Counted from the first letter of the stretch, positions 33,044 to 42,078 are shown. The stretch: DNA of 64,000 bases from Paracoccus sp. PAMC 22219 (GCF_000787695.1 NZ_BBPH01000002.1:22577-86576), one strand, 5' to 3'. Notes: generated from the letters alone by a model not told the origin. A program made the numbers and translations.

Positions 33044-34149
33044 TGAAACACCAATTGCACCCCGCAGCCCTTTCTGCAGAGAATATCGCTATAGGTGGCG
33101 ACGCAACGAGACCTGCCAATTACGAGAAGCAATCTTCAGACGCGCAGAAGCCGATCATTCAGATGCCGGCGGAAACGCGGAAGCGGCGCACGATACCCGG
33201 CAACACTCCCGCGACTGATTGGGCCCATGCTGTGGCGATGCTGCGCTCCACACAGCGGATGGTCCTGGTTGTCGTTGCGCGTCACTCAGACCGATATGGC
33301 GTCAGCTGGTGTAATCAGAAGACGCTTGCGGTCGAGTCAGGCTGCAGCGACCGTACGGTGCGTCGGCTACTCAAGGAGTTTGAAGTTCGCGGCCTCATTC
33401 GCCGCGTAGGCCGCTTGGGCCTGCATGGCGCACAGGTTTCGGACCTAGTCATAATCGTCGGTTGGCCGGAACGGACACTCATCCCCGATACTGGCCATCC
33501 GAACCCCAGAATCGCATTGAAGGAGACGCGCGAGACGCGGTTTCTATGGTCCGTCAACCGTGCTCAGGTGCGGACACCCTTTCCGGGGGGTGCGGAAATA
33601 GCGCCCGACCAGAACAAAGACACTATAAATACTACTACTACGGCACAGCTCGAAGAGATCCTGACAACCTGCTTCGAGGCGCTTGGGGCATTGGCTACTG
33701 CAGAGAACAGGCAAAACCTGGCGGACGATCTTCCAACTCTACAATCGTGGCTCAACAGAGGCATTGACCTGCATCTCCACATCCTTCCAGTGCTTTCTGA
33801 GAAGGCGAAGGGCAGCGGAAAGATTCCACTCCTACGCACTTGGCGGTACTTTGAGGTTCCGATCGGTAAAGCTGTGAACAAGATGCCGGTGAAATCGAAG
33901 TGCGCGTCGACCAGGACCAGGAGCGTACAGCTCAAAGCAGAGGTTCCGAAGAAGGCAGGGGCTCCTGAGACGGTAATCGACAAGCCTGATGTGCAGCTCC
34001 CGGTGGTCAAGCCTTCCTCAAAGCGGGTACCAGCTGATCAGCTGCAGATCCCCTACCCTGCTAATGGAAAGGAGCAGACCGAATTAACGATGGCAATCGC
34101 TGCGCTCGCCGCAAGCCGCAAATTACGCTTTCACAAAGGGGAGGAGTAG
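33043..34149 (+). CDS. Helix-turn-helix protein of the mobile module
   Basis: 368 residues. A winged-helix segment lies at about residues 50-140: DWAHAVAMLRSTQRMVLVVV, ARHSDRYGVSWCNQKTLAVE, SGCSDRTVRRLLKEFEVRGL, IRRVGRLG. This is the pattern of replication-initiator-like HTH_36-type proteins, where a DNA-reading helix (C-S-D-R-T-V-R-R) precedes a wing. The rest is low-complexity and Lys/Pro/Thr-rich, with no enzymatic motif. Coupled to the AlpA-like gene by a 1-bp overlap, it probably regulates or initiates replication of the element. Orthology is not determined. Confidence 0.7.
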   Translation: MKHQLHPAALSAENIAIGGDATRPANYEKQSSDAQKPIIQMPAETRKRRTIPGNTPATDWAHAVAMLRSTQRMVLVVVARHSDRYGVSWCNQKTLAVESGCSDRTVRRLLKEFEVRGLIRRVGRLGLHGAQVSDLVIIVGWPERTLIPDTGHPNPRIALKETRETRFLWSVNRAQVRTPFPGGAEIAPDQNKDTINTTTTAQLEEILTTCFEALGALATAENRQNLADDLPTLQSWLNRGIDLHLHILPVLSEKAKGSGKIPLLRTWRYFEVPIGKAVNKMPVKSKCASTRTRSVQLKAEVPKKAGAPETVIDKPDVQLPVVKPSSKRVPADQLQIPYPANGKEQTELTMAIAALAASRKLRFHKGEE

Positions 34150-34212
34150 CTCGTGCGCATCATAGTTCCGACGTTGGAAACGGTGCGTATTCGACAAGCA
34201 ACGTGCCCCCTT

Positions 34213-34262
34213 CTCGGGTCCTTCCTGCGCAGTTTCGTATGCGGAGGGCTTAGGCGCGCAAG
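34213..34262 (-). repeat. Diverged repeat, copy 2 (partner at 20301-20350)
   Basis: 43 of 50 positions are identical to 20301-20350 without gaps. On the minus strand it covers the end of a frame (TYLLELENLRA, TAA) and conserved sequence after the stop. It lies between the HTH protein and the 60-aa ORF of the recombinase module. Confidence 0.7.
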
Positions 34263-34289
34263 TTTTCCAGTTCCAGCAAATACGTCGGG

Positions 34290-34362
34290 GTTTCCACTTG
34301 GATGGTGGTTTCCACGGTGGAGGTTTCCACTGGCACAGGCGTTTCCAATCGGCGGGTTTCCA
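34290..34362 (-). repeat. Short tandem-like GTTTCCA repeats (Val-Glu-Thr codons on the minus strand)
   Basis: GTTTCCA occurs at 34290, 34308, 34323, 34341 and 34356, with start-to-start spacing 18, 15, 18 and 15. On the minus strand these are in one frame, giving ET-ending units (MET, LET, VET, VET, VET) spaced 5 or 6 residues apart just before TYLLELENLRA-stop. A short minus-strand protein with a repetitive tail is therefore possible, antisense to the leader of the 60-aa ORF. No confident start codon was found. Confidence 0.55.
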
Positions 34363-34457
34363 TTCCGTTTCGAGTTCCCGCCTCCACACCTCGCCCTTGT
34401 ACCAGAACTGGCTCTGGCAGCCGCTGGCTTGTCTCACCCTGAGCGAGGACGTGTGAA

Positions 34458-34640
34458 ATGACCCGTGGCTCTAACCCCCTTCCCGCTGGCCGTATGACCG
34501 CGCCCGAGCGCCGGCGCGAACTTTGCGCTCTCCTCAGTCTTGGGCTTGTGCGGCTCCGCATGCGCAACAGCGACTTTACGGAGACAGTTCGCAACGGCGT
34601 CGATCCAGCGACTACACATCCGTTCCGGACAGAGCGGTAG
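34458..34640 (+). CDS. Small protein of the serine-recombinase module
   Basis: 60 residues. MTAPERRRELCALLSLGLVR, LRMRNSDFTETVRNGV is a pattern (T-P/A-E-R-R-x-E-L-C-x-L-L-x-L-G-L-V-R-L-R) I recognise from short ORFs that precede DUF2924 and a large serine recombinase in many alphaproteobacteria. Function unknown. The start may be the ATG at 34458 or the internal one at 34494 (MTAPERRR). It ends 30 bp before the DUF2924 gene and is probably cotranscribed. Confidence 0.68.
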   Translation: MTRGSNPLPAGRMTAPERRRELCALLSLGLVRLRMRNSDFTETVRNGVDPATTHPFRTER

Positions 34641-34670
34641 TGGTGGGCAACAAAAGCAGAGAAGAAGCGA

Positions 34671-35123
34671 ATGACAAAGCTTGATCCCATCCCCGCACGC
34701 CTGGCGGCCCTCAAGGACACCCCTACGGTCGACCTGAAGAAGCAGTGGCGCGAGCTGTTCGACAGCGCGCCGCCGCCCTACAACCGCCGCTATCTGGAAA
34801 GCCGACTGGCCTACCGCATTCAGGAGCTCGCCTATGGCGGCTTGAAGTCTGAGACGATCAGCCGTCTGGGGCGCCTGGGCGATGAGCTGGACGGCGGTGA
34901 CCGCAAGACGAGCCGCATCCGCACCGACCTCATGCCCATTGCCGGAACGCGGCTGATCCGCGAGTGGCAGGGCACCGAGCAAGTCGTGACTGTCACCTTG
35001 AACGGCTTTGAATGGCAGGGTCGCCCCTACAAGTCGATCTCCGCCCTCGCCCGCGCAATCACCGGCACGCAGTGGAATGGCTGGGTATTCTTCGGCCTAA
35101 AGAACCACAGGAGCCGGGCATGA
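34671..35123 (+). CDS. DUF2924 protein of the recombinase module
   Basis: 150 residues. The family signature is LKKQWRELFDSAPPPYNRRY, LESRLAYRIQELAYGGLKSE near the N-terminus, and a C-terminal half GTRLIREWQGTEQVVTVTLN, GFEWQGRPYKSISALARAIT, GTQWNGWVFFGL resembling a small DNA-binding or SAP-like fold. Function unknown, but the gene is consistently next to large serine recombinases. Its stop overlaps the recombinase start (ATGA at 35120), so the two products are made together. Confidence 0.88.
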   Translation: MTKLDPIPARLAALKDTPTVDLKKQWRELFDSAPPPYNRRYLESRLAYRIQELAYGGLKSETISRLGRLGDELDGGDRKTSRIRTDLMPIAGTRLIREWQGTEQVVTVTLNGFEWQGRPYKSISALARAITGTQWNGWVFFGLKNHRSRA

Positions 35124-36442
35124 CCAAGCCAGTTGTCAGGAAGCTCCGCTGCGGTGTCTACACCCGCAAGTCTTCCGAGGAAGGACTAGAGCAGGAGTTC
35201 AATTCGCTGCACGCCCAGCGCGAAGCCTGCGAGGCCTATATCGCCTCGCAGCGATCCGAGGGCTGGGTGCTGGTCCGCGACCAGTATGATGATGGTGGCA
35301 TCTCCGGCGGCACGCTGGTGCGACCTGCCCTGCAACGCCTCCTAGCCGACATCGATGACGGGTTGGTGGACGTGGTGGTGGTCTACAAGATCGACCGGCT
35401 TTCGCGCTCGCTAATGGACTTCTCGAAGCTGGTGGAGGTGTTCGACAGGAACGGCGTGACCTTCGTCAGCGTCACCCAATCCTTCAACACCACCACGTCC
35501 ATGGGGCGGCTGACTCTGAACATTCTGCTGTCCTTCGCCCAGTTCGAGCGTGAGGTGACGGCGGAGCGCATCCGAGACAAGTTCCGCGCCTCCCGCATGA
35601 AGGGGATGTGGATGGGGGGCAACACCCCGCTGGGCTATGAGGTCAGGGACCGCAAGCTGGTCGTCCGCAAGGAGGATGCCGAGCATGTGCGGTGGATCTT
35701 CACCCGCTTCCTTGAACTTGGCTCGGCGACCGAGCTGGCACGTGATGTCGACAGCCGCAATATCAGGACTTCCCGTGGCAACCGGATCGACAAGAAGGCC
35801 ATCTACCGGATCCTCAACAATCGGGTCTATCTCGGTGATGCCGTGCACAAGGGTGAAAGCTATCCTGGCGAGCACGTGGCGATCATCGACCAAAGCCTCT
35901 GGGACAAGGTCCATACCATCCTCACCGAGAGCCCGCGCATCCGTGCTGCCCGCACCCGGGCGCAGACGCCGGCGCTGCTAAAGGGATTGATCTTCGGCCC
36001 TGACGGCGCCGCCTTCTCCCCCAGCCACACCCGCAAGGGCGGCAGGCTCTACCGCTACTACGTCAGTCAGACGGTGCTGAAGCACGGTGCAGGCGCTTGC
36101 CCTGTCGGCCGCGTGCCTGCCGGGGAGATCGAGGCGGCCGTCATCGACCAGCTACGTGCCGTGTTCCGCCAGCCCGAGATCGTCGCCGGCACCTGGAAGG
36201 CTGCCCAGGAGCAGACGCCGGCGCAGGACCGAAGCATCAGCGAGCGTGACGTCCGGGAGGCGCTGTATCAGCTTGATCCGCTTTGGGACGAACTCTTCCC
36301 GGCTGAGCAGGCCCGTATCGCGGCGCTTCTCGTCGAGCGGATCGATATCGGCCTCGCAGGGCTGAACGTCCGACTGCGCATTGATGGGCTGGGCGGCCTC
36401 GCAGATGAAATGCGCGCGGGGAAATCGGAGCAGGCAGCATGA
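35120..36442 (+). CDS. Large serine recombinase (resolvase/invertase family)
   Basis: Site-specific recombinase using a serine nucleophile. Resolvase domain: CGVYTRKSSEEGLEQEFNSL (catalytic Ser near residue 18), DDGGISGGTLVRPALQRLLA, VVVYKIDRLSRSLMDFSKLV, GRLTLNILLSFAQFEREVTA ERIRDK. A Recombinase domain follows (GGNTPLGYEVRDRKLVVRKE, NRVYLGDAVHKGESYPGEHV). The linker/zinc-ribbon region (LKGLIFGPDGAAFSPSHTRK, GGRLYRYYVSQTVLKHG) lacks the usual paired cysteines, as in other members of this subgroup. 440 residues. The open frame from 35012 is antecedent overlap only. ATGA overlaps bind it to both neighbours. It probably mobilises the module or inverts DNA. Confidence 0.92.
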   Translation: MTKPVVRKLRCGVYTRKSSEEGLEQEFNSLHAQREACEAYIASQRSEGWVLVRDQYDDGGISGGTLVRPALQRLLADIDDGLVDVVVVYKIDRLSRSLMDFSKLVEVFDRNGVTFVSVTQSFNTTTSMGRLTLNILLSFAQFEREVTAERIRDKFRASRMKGMWMGGNTPLGYEVRDRKLVVRKEDAEHVRWIFTRFLELGSATELARDVDSRNIRTSRGNRIDKKAIYRILNNRVYLGDAVHKGESYPGEHVAIIDQSLWDKVHTILTESPRIRAARTRAQTPALLKGLIFGPDGAAFSPSHTRKGGRLYRYYVSQTVLKHGAGACPVGRVPAGEIEAAVIDQLRAVFRQPEIVAGTWKAAQEQTPAQDRSISERDVREALYQLDPLWDELFPAEQARIAALLVERIDIGLAGLNVRLRIDGLGGLADEMRAGKSEQAA

Positions 36443-36834
36443 ACCAGATCGCGCCGATCCAGGACGTTGTCGCCCTGCATGTTCCGTTCCGCGTGGTAAA
36501 GCGCGGCGGGCGCAAGGAGATCCGGCCGCCGGAGGGGGTCCCTCAGACGCGCAGAAGCGATAGCACCCTGGTCAAGGCGCTGGGCCGCGCCTTCCGCTGG
36601 AAGCGCCTGCTTGAGAGCGGTGACTTCGCCACGATAGGCGAGTTGGCCGAGCATGAGCGCATCGCCCATTCGTACATGACCCGGGTGCTGCGGCTCACGC
36701 TGCTTGCCCCTGATCTCGTCGAGGCGATCCTCGATGGCACTCAGGGTCCAGGGATGACCCTGCCCCGGCTGCTGGAGCCGTTTCCATCAGACTGGGCCGC
36801 CCAGCGAACACACTGGCCTGCAGCGCAGCAGTAG
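36439..36834 (+). CDS. Recombinase-associated conserved protein
   Basis: 131 residues. FRVVKRGGRKEIRPPEGVPQ, then STLVKALGRAFRWKRLLESG, FATIGELAEHERIAHSYMTR, VLRLTLLAPDLVEAILDGTQ is the pattern of small proteins that follow DUF2924-linked recombinases. The central segment looks like a helix-turn-helix (IGELAEHERIAHSYMTRVLR). It overlaps the recombinase by ATGA. A role as recombination directionality factor or regulator is plausible from position, but not shown. Confidence 0.75.
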   Translation: MNQIAPIQDVVALHVPFRVVKRGGRKEIRPPEGVPQTRRSDSTLVKALGRAFRWKRLLESGDFATIGELAEHERIAHSYMTRVLRLTLLAPDLVEAILDGTQGPGMTLPRLLEPFPSDWAAQRTHWPAAQQ

Positions 36835-36992
36835 CTGCGGCCTCACAGGTTCCCGTCCCCATACCGCCTGACCAGGGATAATCGCCCGCGCAGGTGTCCC
36901 CCGATCTTCGAGGATGATCGGCAACGCCTTCAGGGCGAACGATGCCGGGCATCCTCCTGGATACCCCGAAACGTCAACAAAGGAGTATGACG

Positions 36993-37301
36993 ATGAACAC
37001 CTTTCCACCTCTTCCCTGGATGGACCCCGAGGCCATGCAGCATATGGTGCAGCAGCAAAATCTGCATCTGTGCGGCTGCCTGACCGTGCTGGCAAGCTAC
37101 GCCGAACCCGACGGCACGATCGCCTATCCGAAGGCCGTTAAATGTCTGGAAGCTGCTCCGGAGATGAATGAGCGGAAGGCGAAGACGTCCCTGTCCCGCC
37201 TCGTCGAAGCTGGTTGGGTTACCCAGACAGACGAGGTGGTATCCATCACGGGATATGGGAGCAGCACAGCGCCGGACTACGTCCGCAAGACGCCGGACTG
37301 A
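36993..37301 (+). CDS. Hypothetical winged-helix-like protein
   Basis: 102 residues from MNTFPPLPWMDPEAMQHMVQ. I chose 36993 because AAAGGAG lies 7 bp upstream; the ATG at 36987 is too close. The segment CLTVLASYAEPDGTIAYPKA, KCLEAAPEMNERKAKTSLSR, LVEAGWVTQ looks like a winged helix ending in a reading-wing pattern (L-x-x-A-G-W-V). No family name. It is followed by a good terminator, so it ends the recombinase-module transcript or forms its own unit. Confidence 0.6.
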   Translation: MNTFPPLPWMDPEAMQHMVQQQNLHLCGCLTVLASYAEPDGTIAYPKAVKCLEAAPEMNERKAKTSLSRLVEAGWVTQTDEVVSITGYGSSTAPDYVRKTPD

Positions 37302-37335
37302 ACGAGGCGCGAAACGTGTCCGCGTTTAGCCATGA

Positions 37336-37364
37336 AGCCGCGCCTCAGGGCGCGGCTTGCTTAT
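37336..37364 (+). terminator. Rho-independent terminator
   Basis: AGCCGCGCC-TCAG-GGCGCGGCT is a 9-bp GC-rich stem with a 4-nt loop followed by TGCTTATTG. It lies 35 bp after the stop of the winged-helix-like gene. Confidence 0.75.
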
Positions 37365-37441
37365 TGTGTCCGTACCCAGTGCTGGATTGTGCCCTGATAA
37401 CGGGATGGGTATTCAGTGCCTGGATATGAGGGAGACCCGCC

Positions 37442-38119
37442 GTGAGCCGTTCAGAAAAGCACCTTGATCATCTCGACGACCTCCTGGCGGCCGTGTCGCA
37501 AGAGAACCTTCCGATGACAGTCAGCGAACTTGATGGCTATGTCACCGGCATCCTTTCCTGCCCCGACCTCATACCGCCCTCGGAATGGCTCCCCCATGTC
37601 TGGGGCGAAACCGGCGATGCTGGATTCCCTGATCTGGCCACCGCCGAAGCAACGATCTCTGCGGTGATGGCCCACTATAACGCGGTCGCTTCGGATATGG
37701 CAAAGACCCCATGGATCGAGCCAATCTACGAGGTTGATCCGCACAGTGATGAAACGCTCTGGGAGGTTTGGATCGACGGGTTCACCCGCGCGTTGCGCCT
37801 ACGCCCCGACACCTGGCAGGCATTGCTCGAACAGGCTGATGACGAGACCAAGTCGTCCCTGATCTTCCTGATGGCCCTGCAGGACATCAATGAAGAGAAA
37901 AGCAAGTTCACCGAAGACGAGATCGACGCTATTGATCTTGAGGCTCCCGACCTGATCCCGAACTGCATCGCCGCGATATTGCTGGTGTCCCGCCCAGAGA
38001 TCGTCATGAAGGCCGACAACCTGTCCCACGCTCCTGTCAGGGGCACCCGTCCGGGCCGCAACGAACTTTGTTCCTGCGGTTCAGGTCGCACTTACCAGCA
38101 ATGCTGTGGCAAGAGCTGA
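37442..38119 (+). CDS. UPF0149 (YgfB/YecA-like) protein with C-terminal SEC-C zinc motif
   Basis: 225 residues, starting at GTG 37442 after GGAGACCCGCC. The N-terminal UPF0149 fold (HLDHLDDLLAAVSQENLPMT, VSELDGYVTGILSCPDLIPP, SEWLPHVWG) is all-helical. The last 23 residues are a SEC-C zinc-binding motif, PGRNELCSCGSGRTYQQCCG, like the SecA C-terminus, which binds zinc and often contacts nucleic acid or SecB/ribosome. The biological role is unknown. It stands alone between the module terminator and the nitronate monooxygenase gene. Confidence 0.87.
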   Translation: MSRSEKHLDHLDDLLAAVSQENLPMTVSELDGYVTGILSCPDLIPPSEWLPHVWGETGDAGFPDLATAEATISAVMAHYNAVASDMAKTPWIEPIYEVDPHSDETLWEVWIDGFTRALRLRPDTWQALLEQADDETKSSLIFLMALQDINEEKSKFTEDEIDAIDLEAPDLIPNCIAAILLVSRPEIVMKADNLSHAPVRGTRPGRNELCSCGSGRTYQQCCGKS

Positions 38120-38282
38120 TAATGAGTACACAGTACCTGCCGTACGTCCTGGGGTCTTCCCGCTGGACCGGATCGTCGCGCCACGCCACCACCTACAGAG
38201 CGGCACCATTTTCGGCATAATCGTCTTGCGGTCTTGATCTGTGCTTATTCTCTCGCGCATCCTGCCGGGGGAGGAGAAGCCG

Positions 38283-39350
38283 ATGAACGCCACAACAGAG
38301 TTTATGGATCTGCTTCAAGTCAAGTACCCGATCCTGCAGGCACCGATGGCAGGGGTGGCGACGCCGGCAATGGCAGCAGCCGTCTCGAATGCCGGCGGGC
38401 TGGGTGCTTTGGGTCTCTGTGCCGCGAGTCCGGAGATGGCCCATAAGGCTATCAAGGAGGTGCAGCAACTGACAGCTGCATCCTTCAACGTAAACTTCTT
38501 CTGCCACGAAAAACCAGCGCGCGATCCCGTCGTCGAGGCGGCTTGGATTGCAAGGGCGGTGCCGTTGTTCGAACGGTTCGAGGCAGAGCCGCCAACGGAA
38601 CTTCGCGATATCTACAAGAGCTTCTGCGACACTGACGCCTATCTACATCTCCTACTTGCGCTGCGCCCGCGGGTGGTGAGTTTCCATCTCGGCCTGCCTC
38701 GGCCCGACCAGATAGCAGCGCTGCGTGCGGCCGGGCTGGTTCTGATAGGCAGTGCAACGTCGCCTGCTGAGGCCCGTGCCGTCCAAGCGGCTGGCCTGAA
38801 TGCCATCGTTGCGCAAGGATGGGAGGCCGGCGGCCATCGCGGCGTCTTCGATCCAACTGCGCCGGACGCATGCCTCTCAACACGAGACCTGCTGCGCGCG
38901 ATCCTGGACGAAGTCTCTCTTCCGATCATCGCGGCCGGCGGGATCATGGACGGCCGCGACGTTCGCCGGATGCTGGACCATGGTGCGGCTGCAGTGCAGC
39001 TGGGCACCGCCTTTATCGGTTGCCCGGAGAGCGCGGCGGATGAAGGTTACCGTGAGAGACTTGCGCTTGGCGGTGACACGGTGATGACACGTGCAATATC
39101 CGGCCGCCCCGCCCGCTGCCTGGGCAATGCCCTTACCCAGTGGACAGAAGACGCCGAACCTGCAGACATCCCGGGTTATCCCTGCGCCTACGATCTGGCC
39201 AAGACGGTCAACACCGTCGCGAAGGCCAAGGGCGCCACGGCATACGGCGCGCAGTGGGCAGGTTCCCAAGCATCACGTGCGAGAAGCCTTCCGGCAGCTG
39301 AGCTGGTGGAGACCTTGGCCACAGAGATGACGGACCGGGCACAGGCGTAA
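38283..39350 (+). CDS. Nitronate monooxygenase (2-nitropropane dioxygenase family)
   Basis: FMN-dependent TIM-barrel enzyme that oxidises alkyl nitronates such as propionate 3-nitronate. YPILQAPMAGVATPAMAAAV, SNAGGLGALGLCAASPEMAH, FNVNFFCHEKP, GLNAIVAQGWEAGGHRGVFD (the H of GGHRG binds flavin/substrate), PIIAAGGIMDGRDVRRMLDH, GAAAVQLGTAFIGCPESAAD are all present and correctly ordered. 355 residues from the ATG at 38283, which has GGAGGAGAAGCCG just upstream; the ATG at 38241 is not needed. No operon partner. Confidence 0.92.
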   Translation: MNATTEFMDLLQVKYPILQAPMAGVATPAMAAAVSNAGGLGALGLCAASPEMAHKAIKEVQQLTAASFNVNFFCHEKPARDPVVEAAWIARAVPLFERFEAEPPTELRDIYKSFCDTDAYLHLLLALRPRVVSFHLGLPRPDQIAALRAAGLVLIGSATSPAEARAVQAAGLNAIVAQGWEAGGHRGVFDPTAPDACLSTRDLLRAILDEVSLPIIAAGGIMDGRDVRRMLDHGAAAVQLGTAFIGCPESAADEGYRERLALGGDTVMTRAISGRPARCLGNALTQWTEDAEPADIPGYPCAYDLAKTVNTVAKAKGATAYGAQWAGSQASRARSLPAAELVETLATEMTDRAQA

Positions 39351-39754
39351 GTGGGTACCCGGCCCTTTCAAGAGATCTTGGGAAAGGGTTCAGGGACTGC
39401 TGCTCGCTGCTATTGCGCTGCCTGTGACGATTGTGACGGGCGCAAGGTTTGCAGTCTATCCGTGTCATGTCATCGGTCGCAGGACGTTCGGCTGGTAACC
39501 GCTAGATTATGACTAGGCGACGGTAACCCCGTTGGACGCACCGAACCCGATACTCTCACCCCCTCCAGAAATTTCTTCAGATTGAGTGATCATACACGAC
39601 AGGGAAAGCCACACTATCCAATGGCGCGCTGAACGCCGCTGTGAGCGGCAACCACGAACGCTGATAGCCTAAAGCGCCGTTGCGCTCAAAAGGCTTCCCC
39701 GGACCAACGAGACAGATACCATCCGCCTCGTTGCTCCGGCTGATTACAGACAGC
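39351..39754. other. Gene-free stretch
   Basis: About 400 bp between convergent genes. No gene, repeat or strong hairpin is seen. Confidence 0.4.
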
Positions 39755-40492
39755 TTATCGCCTGGCGGTGCCGAAAAGTTTGTCCAGCAACCGGGTAAGG
39801 ATGGATCCGCTTTCTCGAGCGGCAGGCGTTGGAGCAGAGTTCTGCTGCGGCGGCGGAGACGTGGTTTTCTTTGGCTCAGCAGGTGCTGCCGTCACGCTTT
39901 GATTTGCCTTTGGAGCATGCGTCGCATGTCGTTTAGCAACGTGTGCCGAAATGGCATCCATAAGCGGCGGTGACAACGTATCATAGGGCTTCAGGCCCAG
40001 CTCTCGTAGCCGTCCCCGGATGCCGTTCATCCGGGAGGGATCAACCCCGGACTCGATGACTGAGCTGACGAAGGCCGCAAACTCAGGCGCTGACCACCCC
40101 TCGTCTTTCGAAAGTTCAGTATGGACGAAGTCCAGCCCGAAAAATGGATGATCCTTGTTCTCGATCCGGCCATACATATGCACACCACAATCGCGGCAGG
40201 CGTGACGCTGGATTGGTGCATCCTTGTTGACCACGTGCAACTTGTCGCTGTTCTCCAACAGTTCGATTGCGTCACGGGACACCACGGCCACCATACTGAA
40301 GATGGCTCCGTCGGGCTTCCAACATTTGGTGCATCCGCAGACATGGTTGTGCGCGGTTTGCGCACCCACGCGGACTTTCACGGGATTGCTGGCGCAATGA
40401 CAAGTTAGGACGCTTCCGGAAAAATCGGGTTTGCCTCGCCTTATGCCATTGTCGACGGCAGGATGAATAAGCACACTTTCAGTGTTCGCCAT
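39755..40492 (-). CDS. gfa: S-(hydroxymethyl)glutathione synthase
   Basis: Zinc protein that promotes condensation of formaldehyde with glutathione, the first step of glutathione-dependent formaldehyde oxidation. The Gfa fold shows [15 protein letters not shown] (Cys31, Cys33), [20 protein letters not shown] (Cys52, Cys54, Cys57) and [20 protein letters not shown] (Cys99, Cys102), the seven zinc ligands. [20 protein letters not shown] and a 50-residue Pro/Ala-rich, basic C-terminal extension complete it. The core (about 190 residues) is normal and the extension is unusual. No formaldehyde dehydrogenase gene adjoins it. Confidence 0.92.
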   Translation of the reverse strand: MANTESVLIHPAVDNGIRRGKPDFSGSVLTCHCASNPVKVRVGAQTAHNHVCGCTKCWKPDGAIFSMVAVVSRDAIELLENSDKLHVVNKDAPIQRHACRDCGVHMYGRIENKDHPFFGLDFVHTELSKDEGWSAPEFAAFVSSVIESGVDPSRMNGIRGRLRELGLKPYDTLSPPLMDAISAHVAKRHATHAPKANQSVTAAPAEPKKTTSPPPQQNSAPTPAARESGSILTRLLDKLFGTARR

Positions 40493-40888
40493 GGCCTTCT
40501 CCTCCGATGACCTGATCAGTTCAGTTTCATGCGAGTGGATAGGGTGGACAAGCTGGCAGAAAGTCTAAGGTCCGGACGTTGGCCGAGCCATCCGGTTTAC
40601 AAATAATCTCCGCCAGTAGCGGATCACCATTCGTAAGCCTGCCCATTGGAGCATGCTCTCCGTTCTGGCGCAGTGGCTTTCATCTCTCTGCCGCGTCGGA
40701 CCGTTTCCTTACGGCGCCCAGATCATGGCCCGACGCCGTGAGGGTGGGATGAAGTCAGGTATCAAAATCCAGCTCTTATTTGCAGCACATTTCATTACAG
40801 GATCGTATACTGGTACTGGACAGAACAATTGCCGCTGCGTTGCGATCGGTGAACCCCGGGATGGCTTCCCTTCCCGATCCACCCGTCA
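40493..40888. other. Gene-free stretch
   Basis: About 395 bp. The plus-strand frame at 40653 shows no family resemblance. It should contain the gfa promoter on the minus strand. Confidence 0.4.
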
Positions 40889-41980
40889 TCACCACGGTGT
40901 CACGGATTGTCCGCCGAACAGCACCTCCCGTGGAAGCTGGAAAATGAAATAGGGGTTCAGCGACGGCAGCGCACTGGCGTCGTCCAGCCGGGCAAGCTGT
41001 TCGTCGGACAGCGTCACCTGCAGGGCGGCGATGTTGGCCGTTACCTGTTCCGCACGGCTGGCGCCCATCAGCAGCGTGGTCGCACCGCCCCGCGACAGGA
41101 CCCATGCCAGCGCGACTTGCGCCATAGGCACATCCAGTTCGGCGGCAACCTCGCGCAGGACGTCGACGATGGAAAAGTTGCGTTCGGTGAACAGCATGCC
41201 GCCATAGGGGTTGTCTCCGCTCAGACGGTCGCTGCGACCCGCTTCCGCATCCATCGCGCGGTCCGGGACCGCCGCGGCCCGGTCCGATTGGGCCAGCATG
41301 TCGCGGCCATACTTGCCGGTCAGCAACCCGCCGGCCAGCGGGCTCCAGGGCATGATGCCCAGACCGAAATGCTCGGCCATCGGTGCCAGGTCCAGCTCGA
41401 CCCCGCGATCGATCAGCGACCAGGCGTTCTGCAGCCCGATCGGGCCCGGCAGCCCCTGCGCCGCCGCCAGGGTCGCGACTTTGGCGACATACCAGGCAGG
41501 CGTGTTGGAGAACCCGTAATACAGGATCTCGCCCCGTGCGACGGCAGCCGAAAGGGTCCTCAGCACCTCCTCGGGCGGCGTGGTGCGATCCCAAACATGC
41601 ATCCAGTAAAGGTCGATCCGGTCCGTCCCAAGGCGGCGCAGCGACCCCTCGATCCCCAGCCGGATGTTGATCGCGCCGTTCCCGCCATGCAGCGGATGTC
41701 CCTGCGCACGGGCAAAGCCGGATTTCGTCGACAGGACGATCCGGTCGCGCAGGCCGCTGTCCGTCAGGATCCGGCCCAGCATCCGCTCGCTCTCTCCGCC
41801 GCTGTAGACGTCGGCGGTGTCCATGACGTTTCCGCCCGCCGACACATAGGCGTCGAAGATCGCACGCGCGGCGGCCATGTCGCTGCCCCACCGGCCTGCG
41901 CCGAAGGTCATGGTGCCAAGCGTCAGCGGGCTGACGATCAGCCCCGAACGCCCAAAGGTCCGATAGTCGGTCATCTGCAT
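40889..41980 (-). CDS. Aldo/keto reductase
   Basis: NADPH-dependent carbonyl reductase with the (beta/alpha)8 AKR fold. From MQMTDYRTFGRSGLIVSPLT (41980): GTMTFGAGRWGSDM, NVMDTADVYSGGESERMLGR with the catalytic Asp and Tyr, VLSTKSGFARAQG with Lys, TDRIDLYWMHVWD with His, and YYGFSNTPAWYVAKVATLAA, MPWSPLAGGLLTGKYGR, LLMGASRAEQVTANIAAL binding the cofactor. About 363 residues, within family range. It is divergent from a LysR gene 98 bp away, a common regulator-target arrangement. The frame extends upstream to 42076, but those residues are not AKR-like. Confidence 0.9.
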   Translation of the reverse strand: MQMTDYRTFGRSGLIVSPLTLGTMTFGAGRWGSDMAAARAIFDAYVSAGGNVMDTADVYSGGESERMLGRILTDSGLRDRIVLSTKSGFARAQGHPLHGGNGAINIRLGIEGSLRRLGTDRIDLYWMHVWDRTTPPEEVLRTLSAAVARGEILYYGFSNTPAWYVAKVATLAAAQGLPGPIGLQNAWSLIDRGVELDLAPMAEHFGLGIMPWSPLAGGLLTGKYGRDMLAQSDRAAAVPDRAMDAEAGRSDRLSGDNPYGGMLFTERNFSIVDVLREVAAELDVPMAQVALAWVLSRGGATTLLMGASRAEQVTANIAALQVTLSDEQLARLDDASALPSLNPYFIFQLPREVLFGGQSVTPW

Positions 41981-42078
41981 GATCTGCTCCTGAATGCGGC
42001 GATGACGTGATCCTAGGCTGGTCCACGGGGCAGGATTAGCCGTTTCCTTTCGCATGAGCCTGTGAGCATTCTTCATGA

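Noticed and set aside
34290..34362. CRISPR-like regular repeats
   Set aside because: Units are only 7 bp with 8-11 bp between them, in a coding-type phase; too short for CRISPR.
40776..42026. 416-codon minus-strand frame overlapping the aldo/keto reductase
   Set aside because: Wrong frame; the aldo/keto reductase motifs are in the frame starting at 41980.
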